Below, piece by piece: positions 59,050 through 64,000 of a DNA stretch of 64,000 nucleotides (position 1 is the stretch's first letter; each line of letters begins with the position of its first letter). The notes under the pieces were generated by a model. The model saw only the letters and a program-made list of their open reading frames with translations. It was not told the origin of the DNA and made no database searches. This DNA comes from Actinomadura spongiicola. Its GTDB lineage: Bacteria; Actinomycetota; Actinomycetes; Streptosporangiales; Streptosporangiaceae. The DNA lies in contig NZ_QVNQ01000005.1 of assembly GCF_003432485.1 (NCBI RefSeq), positions 310,001-374,000 of the forward strand, in the 5' to 3' direction. Position numbers and translations under genes: made by a program.

Positions 59050-61194
59050 GTGGCCGCAAGCCGCTCCCCACTCCGGGCGATCCTCACCGGATGTGCCGCG
59101 CTCCTGCTGACGCTCGGCCTCGCCGTCGCCGTACCGCCCTCCGCCAGTTCGACGCCGAGTTCCGCCTCGGCCCACGCGGACTGTCGCCCCGACGGGCTGT
59201 ACCAGTCGCCCGGCGTGACGCCGCCGTACTGCGAGATCTACGACGAGGCGGGTCGAGAGAAGATGGGCGCCGACCACCCGCGTCGCGCCATCGGATACTT
59301 CACCAGCTGGCGGACCGGTGCGAACAACACCCCGCGCTACCTCGCCAGCGACATCCCGTGGGACAAGGTCACCCACATCAACTACGCCTTCGCGCACGTC
59401 AACGACCAGAACAAGGTCTCGGTCGGCGGCGACAAGCCCACCAACCCGGCGACCGGAATGGAATGGCCGGACGTGAAGGGCGCGGAAATGGACTCCGCGT
59501 TCCCGTACAAGGGCCACTTCAACCTGCTCAACAAGTTCAAGAAGCAGCACCCGAACGTCAAGACGCTGATCTCCATCGGCGGCTGGGCGGAGTCCGGCGG
59601 CTACATCGACGACAACGGTAAGCGCGTCGCCTCCGGCGGTTTCTACAAGATGACCGACAGCCAGGCGAGCATCAACACCTTCGCCGACTCCGTCGTCGAG
59701 TTCCTGCGCAAGTACGGTTTCAACGGCGCCGACATCGACTACGAGTACGCCACCTCGATGCAGTACGCCGGGCACCCCGACGACTTCACGTTCTCCAACC
59801 CGCGGCGCGCCAAGCTGATGGCCGGGTACGTGGCGCTCATGAAGACGCTGCGCGAGAAGCTCGACGCGGCGAGCGCCGCCGACGGCAAGTACTACATGCT
59901 GACCGCGGCCGTGTCGGCCTCCGGTTGGATTCTGCGCGGGCACGACAGCTACCAGGTCGTCCCGTACCTGGACTACGCCAACATGATGACCTACGACCTG
60001 CACGGAACCTGGAACCACTTCGTCGGTCCCAACGCCGCCCTGTTCGACGACGGCAAGGACAACGAACTCCAGGAAGGCAGCGTCTACAGCACCTACGGCA
60101 TCGGATACCTGAATACCGACTGGGCCTACCACTACTTCCGCGGCGCGATGCAGGCGGGCCGGATCAACATCGGCGTGCCCTTCTACACCCGTGGCTGGCA
60201 GAAGGTGAAGGGCGGCACGAACGGGTTGTGGGGCAAATCCGCGCTCCCCGACCAGAAGAAGTGCCCCAAGGGCACCGCGGGTGACGTCGGTTCCACGACG
60301 CCGTGCGGCGACGGGGGCATCGGCATCGACAACCTCTGGCACGACCTTGACGAGAACGGCAAGGAAATGGCGTCGGGCAGCAACCCGATGTGGCACGCCA
60401 AGAACCTCGAAAAGGGAATCTCCGGCAGCTACATCGGCGCCTACGGCCTCGACCCGGCCAGCGACCCCGACGACCGGCTCGTCGGCACCTACACCCGCCA
60501 GTACAGCAGCGTCATGAAGGCGCCGTGGCTGTGGAACAGCCAGGAGGGCGTGTTCCTGTCCACCGAGGACGAGGAGTCGCTCGCCGCCAAGGCCCAGTGG
60601 GTCGCCGACAAGGGCATCGGCGGGATCATGATCTGGGAGCTCGCCGGCGACTACGCCTGGGACCCGTCCCGCAACGACGGCAAGGGCGAGTACTTCATGG
60701 GCAAGACCCTGATCAACACGATCCACGACAAGCTCAAGAACGCGAGCCCGTACGGGAACCTCAAGTCCGACAAGCCCGTGCCCGCCGACCGCCTCGACGT
60801 CAAGGTGGAGCTGGTCGACTTCCCCGTCGGCGACCGGAACTACCCGATCACGCCGAAGATGAAGATCACCAACAACTCCGGGCAGACCATCCCGGGCGGC
60901 GCCGTCTTCAAGTTCGACTACGGCACCTCCGCACCCGCCACCATGACCCAGCAGACCGGCTGGACCCTCCAGGTCCAGGCAGGGCACACGGGCAACAACA
61001 CCGGCGGTCTGAAGGGCGACTTCCATAAAGCGACCCTCACGGTGCCGAGCTGGTCGAGCATCGCCAACGGCGCCTCCGCCACCGTCGCGCTGAGCTACCA
61101 GCTCCCCATCGCGACACCGTCCAACTTCACCCTCACCTTCGGAGGCAAGACCTACGCGCTGAGCCAGGACCACCCCAAGGCCAACGCACGTTGA
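59050..61194 (+). CDS. Secreted GH18 chitinase with C-terminal beta-sandwich domain
   Basis: 714 residues. Signal peptide about 1-43 ('ILTGCAALLLTLGLAVAV', cut near SAHA-DC). The GH18 barrel runs from about residue 78 ('RRAIGYFTSW') to about 575. 'KTLISIGGWAESGG' is strand 3, and the catalytic strand reads NGADIDYE with acid E232. The first Asp of the usual DGxDxDxE is Asn here, though D228 and D230 remain. 'YANMMTYDLHGTWN' and 'GGIMIWELAGDYAWD' complete the site. Residues about 590-714 resemble a carbohydrate-binding module. Start GTG at 59050 with AGGA 5 nt upstream. It degrades chitin outside the cell. Confidence 0.93.
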   Translation: MAASRSPLRAILTGCAALLLTLGLAVAVPPSASSTPSSASAHADCRPDGLYQSPGVTPPYCEIYDEAGREKMGADHPRRAIGYFTSWRTGANNTPRYLASDIPWDKVTHINYAFAHVNDQNKVSVGGDKPTNPATGMEWPDVKGAEMDSAFPYKGHFNLLNKFKKQHPNVKTLISIGGWAESGGYIDDNGKRVASGGFYKMTDSQASINTFADSVVEFLRKYGFNGADIDYEYATSMQYAGHPDDFTFSNPRRAKLMAGYVALMKTLREKLDAASAADGKYYMLTAAVSASGWILRGHDSYQVVPYLDYANMMTYDLHGTWNHFVGPNAALFDDGKDNELQEGSVYSTYGIGYLNTDWAYHYFRGAMQAGRINIGVPFYTRGWQKVKGGTNGLWGKSALPDQKKCPKGTAGDVGSTTPCGDGGIGIDNLWHDLDENGKEMASGSNPMWHAKNLEKGISGSYIGAYGLDPASDPDDRLVGTYTRQYSSVMKAPWLWNSQEGVFLSTEDEESLAAKAQWVADKGIGGIMIWELAGDYAWDPSRNDGKGEYFMGKTLINTIHDKLKNASPYGNLKSDKPVPADRLDVKVELVDFPVGDRNYPITPKMKITNNSGQTIPGGAVFKFDYGTSAPATMTQQTGWTLQVQAGHTGNNTGGLKGDFHKATLTVPSWSSIANGASATVALSYQLPIATPSNFTLTFGGKTYALSQDHPKANAR

Positions 61195-61214
61195 GCCACT
61201 AAGGCCAGCACGTA

Positions 61215-61250
61215 AGCAGGGCGGATGCCGGTCACGGCATCCGCCCTGCT
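61215..61250. terminator. Perfect 16-bp bidirectional terminator hairpin
   Basis: AGCAGGGCGGATGCCG (61215-61230) pairs perfectly with CGGCATCCGCCCTGCT (61235-61250) around a GTCA loop. It lies 20 nt after the chitinase stop and 18 nt before the convergent IclR gene's stop, so it can end both transcripts. Confidence 0.93.
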
Positions 61251-61268
61251 CACGCGTTCGATGTTCCG

Positions 61269-62000
61269 TCAGTCGGCGCCCAGCGTGCGGGACAGGGTGA
61301 GCGCGGCGGTGTGCACCGCCGGGGCGACCACGGACGGCCGCAGCTTCGTGGACCAGCCCGACACCGACAGCGCGCCGATCGCCAGACCGTCCGGGCCGAG
61401 GACGGGGCTGGCCGCGCACACGATGCCCCTCCCCGACTCCTCCCGGTCGTAGGCGACGCCCTCGTCCCGGATCCGCTCCAGCTCCTTCGCCAGCAGCCCC
61501 GGCGCGGTGACGCTCCGCTCGCTGGTCTTGACGAGGTCGGCCCCCAGGACGGACTTCACCACCTCCGGCGGCGAGAACGCCAGGATCGCCTTGCCGACCC
61601 CGGTCACGTGCGCGGGCAGCCGCCCGCCGACCTGCGACGGCAACCGCGGCCCGCCCGACGAGCCGAGGATCTCCACGTAGACGACCTCGCGGCCCTCCAG
61701 CACCGCCAGATGCACGGTCTGCCGGGTCGCCTCCCGCAGGTCGGACATGTACGGGACGGCGGCGTCCCGCAGCACCCGCTGGCGCGGCACCCGCTGCCCG
61801 ATCTCGAACAGTCTCAGGCCGAGCCGCACCCGAGCGCCCCGCCGTTCCAGCAGCCCGGCGTCCACCAGGTCGAGCGCGATCCGGTGCGCGGTCGACTTCG
61901 GCAGGCCGCTGCGGCGGGCGAGCTCGGCGGCGCCGAGGCCGTCGTCGTCCGCGCGGAACGCGGTCAGTACGGCGACGACCCGGTCAAGGAACGTCGTCAT
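61269..62000 (-). CDS. IclR family transcriptional regulator
   Basis: 243 residues. The N-terminal winged helix 'GLGAAELARRSGLPKSTAHRIALDLVDAGLLERRG' (about residues 22-56) is followed by the effector domain with 'VHLAVLEGREVVYVEIL', 'LPAHVTGVGKAILAF' and 'GRGIVCAASPVLGPDGLAIGALSVSG'. IclR proteins commonly control aromatic catabolism. This one is divergent from the hydratase/dehydrogenase/aldolase operon across a 92-nt spacer. Starting at ATG 62000 gives the usual short N-terminus MTTFLDRVVAVL. Effector unknown. Confidence 0.92.
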   Translation of the reverse strand: MTTFLDRVVAVLTAFRADDDGLGAAELARRSGLPKSTAHRIALDLVDAGLLERRGARVRLGLRLFEIGQRVPRQRVLRDAAVPYMSDLREATRQTVHLAVLEGREVVYVEILGSSGGPRLPSQVGGRLPAHVTGVGKAILAFSPPEVVKSVLGADLVKTSERSVTAPGLLAKELERIRDEGVAYDREESGRGIVCAASPVLGPDGLAIGALSVSGWSTKLRPSVVAPAVHTAALTLSRTLGAD

Positions 62001-62092
62001 AAGGGCAGTGTCCCACCTCGCGGGACGCTCGCGTTGCCCGCGTCCGCCCGGACGGGCGAGGCTCGCCAGTGCCACCTACGAGAGGACGCCCC

Positions 62093-62890
62093 ATGGATCC
62101 GGGTTCCGTGGAGAAGGCCGCGGCCGCGCTGCTCGGCGCGTACGCGACCCGCACTCCCATCCCGCCGCTGACGACCGACCATCCGGACATGTCGGTGGCC
62201 GACGCGTACGCGGTCCAGCTCGCGCAGGTCGAGTCGTGGACCGCCGCGGGCGCGCGGATCAAAGGCCACAAGGTGGGGCTGACCTCGGCCGCGATGCAGC
62301 GCCAGATGGGCGTGGACCAGCCGGACTTCGGCGTGCTGCTGGACTCGATGTTCTTCCAGGACAGCGCCCCGATCGACACCGGACGGTTCCTCCAGCCGCG
62401 GATCGAACCGGAGATCGCGTTCGTGCTGGGCCGTCCGCTGGCCGGGCCGGGCGCGACGGCCGCCGACGCGGTCGCCGCCGTCGAGTACGTGCTGCCGGCG
62501 CTGGAGGTCATCGACTCCCGCGTCGCCGACTGGAGGATCACCCTGCCGGACACGATCGCGGACAACGCCTCCAGCGGCGGCGTCGTGCTCGGCACCCGGC
62601 CGGTGCGGCTGGACGGGCTCGACCTGTCGCTGATGGGCTGCCTGCTGCGCCGCGACGGCGACCTGATCGACACCGGCGCGGGCGGGGCCGTGCTCGGCTC
62701 GCCGATCAACGCCCTGGTCTGGCTGGCGAACGTCCTCGGCGAGCGCGGCGTGACGCTGGAGGCGGGGCATGTGGTGCTGCCCGGCTCGGTCACCGCGGCC
62801 GTCCCCGTCACCCCCGGGGAGACGCTGTCCGCGACGTTCGCCGGGATCGGCACCGTCACCGCGAGATTCGGGAAGGAGGAACGGGCATGA
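62093..62890 (+). CDS. 2-keto-4-pentenoate hydratase
   Basis: 265 residues of the FAH-like hydratase family. 'AGARIKGHKVGLTSAAMQRQMGVDQPDFGVLLDSMFF' and 'RIEPEIAFVLGRPLAGPG' include the metal-binding Glu pair. 'LEVIDSRVADWRITLPDTIADNASSGGVVLG' and 'GAGGAVLGSPINALVWLANVL' complete the signature. It hydrates 2-hydroxypenta-2,4-dienoate to 4-hydroxy-2-oxovalerate, the first lower-pathway step after meta-cleavage. GAGAGGA lies 6 nt before the ATG. The stop overlaps the next gene's start (ATGA). Confidence 0.93.
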   Translation: MDPGSVEKAAAALLGAYATRTPIPPLTTDHPDMSVADAYAVQLAQVESWTAAGARIKGHKVGLTSAAMQRQMGVDQPDFGVLLDSMFFQDSAPIDTGRFLQPRIEPEIAFVLGRPLAGPGATAADAVAAVEYVLPALEVIDSRVADWRITLPDTIADNASSGGVVLGTRPVRLDGLDLSLMGCLLRRDGDLIDTGAGGAVLGSPINALVWLANVLGERGVTLEAGHVVLPGSVTAAVPVTPGETLSATFAGIGTVTARFGKEERA

Positions 62891-63783
62891 GCGGGCTGAC
62901 CGCCGCGATCGTCGGGCCGGGCAACATCGGTACCGACCTACTGGTGAAGCTGATGCGCAGCGATCTGATCGACGTCCATTCGATGGTGGGCGTGGTTCCG
63001 GAGTCCGACGGCCTGGAACGGGCGCGCGGGCTCGGCGTCCAGGCGTCGGCGGAGGGCGTGGACTGGCTGCTGTCCCAGCCGACGCTCCCCGACCTGGTGT
63101 TCGAGGCGACGTCCGCGAAGGCGCACCTGGCGAACGCGCCGCGCTACGCCGAGGCCGGGATCACCGCGATCGACCTGACGCCCGCCGCGACGGGCCCGCT
63201 GGTGTGCCCGCCGGTGAACCTGGACGCGCTGTCGGACGCCCCCAACCTCAACATGATCACGTGCGGGGGGCAGGCGACGATCCCGATCGTGCACGCGGTG
63301 TCGTCGATCGTCCCGGTCCCGTACGCGGAGATCGTCGCGTCGATCGCGTCCCGTTCCGCCGGGCCCGGCACCCGCGCCAACATCGACGAGTTCACGCAGA
63401 CCACGGCCCGCGCGATCGAGAAGGTCGGCGGCGCGGGACGCGGCAAGGCGATCATCATCCTGAACCCGGTCACCCCGCCGATGATCATGCGGGACACGGT
63501 GTTCTGCGCGATCCCGGAGGACGCCGACACGAAGGCGATCACCGAGTCGATCGAGAAGATGGTCGCCGAGGTGCGGAACTACGTGCCCGGTTACACGTTG
63601 CGGGCCGAGCCGCAGTTCGACGGGCCCCGCGACATCTGGAACGGGATGGCGCGCGTCGCCGTGTTCCTGGAGGTCCGCGGCAACGGCGACCACCTGCCGC
63701 CGTGGGCGGGGAACCTCGACATCATGACCGCGGCCGCCGCCCGCGTCGGTGAGCGGCTCGCGCGCAGGAAGGTCACCTCATGA
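62887..63783 (+). CDS. Acetaldehyde dehydrogenase (acylating)
   Basis: 298 residues. The NAD loop 'AIVGPGNIGTDLLVKLMRS' (residues 7-25) and the catalytic C126 in 'NMITCGGQATIP' are intact. 'RANIDEFTQTTARAIEKVGGAGRGKAIIILNP' and 'LDIMTAAAARVGERLA' match DmpF/MhpF/BphJ-type enzymes. It turns acetaldehyde into acetyl-CoA in a channelling complex with the aldolase encoded next. Overlaps both neighbours by ATGA, as expected for subunits made in fixed ratio. Confidence 0.95.
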   Translation: MSGLTAAIVGPGNIGTDLLVKLMRSDLIDVHSMVGVVPESDGLERARGLGVQASAEGVDWLLSQPTLPDLVFEATSAKAHLANAPRYAEAGITAIDLTPAATGPLVCPPVNLDALSDAPNLNMITCGGQATIPIVHAVSSIVPVPYAEIVASIASRSAGPGTRANIDEFTQTTARAIEKVGGAGRGKAIIILNPVTPPMIMRDTVFCAIPEDADTKAITESIEKMVAEVRNYVPGYTLRAEPQFDGPRDIWNGMARVAVFLEVRGNGDHLPPWAGNLDIMTAAAARVGERLARRKVTS

Positions 63784-64000
63784 GCGAGAACCAGAAGATC
63801 CGGATCACCGACTCCACGCTGCGGGACGGCAGCCACGCGATGGCGCACCGCTTCACCGAGGAGCAGGTCCGCGGGGTCGTGCACGCGCTGGACTCCGCCG
63901 GGGTGGAGGTCATCGAGGTCACGCACGGCGACGGGCTCGGCGGCTCGTCGTTCAACTACGGGTTCTCGCTGGAGGACGACGTCAAGCTCGTCGCCGCCGC
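63780..64000 (+). CDS. 4-hydroxy-2-oxovalerate aldolase (3' part missing at window edge)
   Basis: The first 73 codons are present. 'RITDSTLRDGSHAMAHRFTEEQVRGVVHAL' holds the Arg-Asp metal and catalytic site of DmpG/MhpE/BphI aldolases, and 'VEVIEVTHGDGLGGSSFNYGFS' follows the family closely. It splits 4-hydroxy-2-oxovalerate into pyruvate and acetaldehyde, the latter passed to the upstream-encoded dehydrogenase. ATGA overlap with that gene. Confidence 0.93.
   Translation, partial: MSENQKIRITDSTLRDGSHAMAHRFTEEQVRGVVHALDSAGVEVIEVTHGDGLGGSSFNYGFSLEDDVKLVAA

Noticed and set aside
59011..61419. 802-codon minus-strand frame opposite the chitinase
   Set aside because: No motifs, Val/Gly/Arg-rich; crosses the perfect terminator hairpin and the IclR gene end.

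Overview
The window is very GC-rich, densely coded chromosomal DNA from a filamentous actinomycete. The evidence is the linked set of whiA, yvcK, rapZ, uvrC, rbpA, steA/steB and tlyA, the frequent GTG starts, ATGA/GTGA overlaps and leaderless -10 signals, and a secreted chitinase with a DasR-like operator. An Actinomadura/Streptosporangiales-type organism is my inference from general sequence flavour, not something I could test. There are no rRNA or tRNA genes, transposases or CRISPR arrays, and nothing clearly looks recently acquired.

Layout. 1-2,090: GNAT acetyltransferase (cut by the left edge), CMD-family protein, methyltransferase. 2,094-12,730: minus-strand housekeeping block of glyA under a ZTP riboswitch, rbpA, secG, the glycolytic genes tpiA-pgk-gap, and whiA-yvcK-rapZ-uvrC. 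12,890-19,210: MscS-type channel, two tandem Rieske lipoproteins, uvrA behind a 14-bp terminator hairpin, and a mycothiol/DinB-type protein. 19,236-24,497: a minus-strand cassette of a small three-TM protein resembling Pycsar TM effectors, a 1,289-residue Crp-like/NB-ARC/TPR STAND protein, and a separate Crp/Fnr regulator. This is the most unusual locus here. 24,580-29,836: metallo-beta-lactamase fold hydrolase, P-loop ATPase, small membrane protein, fused acyl-CoA dehydrogenase, and TerC under a yybP-ykoY (Mn2+) riboswitch. 29,885-40,054: envelope, division and repair block tlyA-nadK-recN-steA-steB-MraY-like-MurJ-like-GT4, all minus strand with several stop/start overlaps. 40,166-48,365: SCP2, HAD phosphatase, TPR protein, DUF1015, a second MBL hydrolase, an Arg/Gly-repeat TPR protein, enoyl-CoA hydratase, phosphoesterase and a CopD-like protein.

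48,471-54,856 is one minus-strand catabolic operon: LigI-like 2-pyrone-4,6-dicarboxylate hydrolase, RraA/LigK-like aldolase, zinc alcohol dehydrogenase, and a complete SsuABC/TauABC-type importer with two permeases. Divergent from it lie a glutamate-racemase-like gene and a fused FAD/Fe-S hydroxyacid dehydrogenase. A secreted GH18 chitinase follows, ending at a perfect 16-bp terminator. The right end is an IclR regulator divergent from a meta-cleavage lower pathway (2-keto-4-pentenoate hydratase, acylating acetaldehyde dehydrogenase, and 4-hydroxy-2-oxovalerate aldolase cut by the window edge). Together the right third describes a soil organism taking up and degrading aromatic acids and chitin.

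Starts were set from Shine-Dalgarno sequences, family N-termini, or -10 hexamers about 7 nt ahead of a start codon (leaderless transcripts). All functional calls come from reading the sequence and remembered family features; no database search was run.
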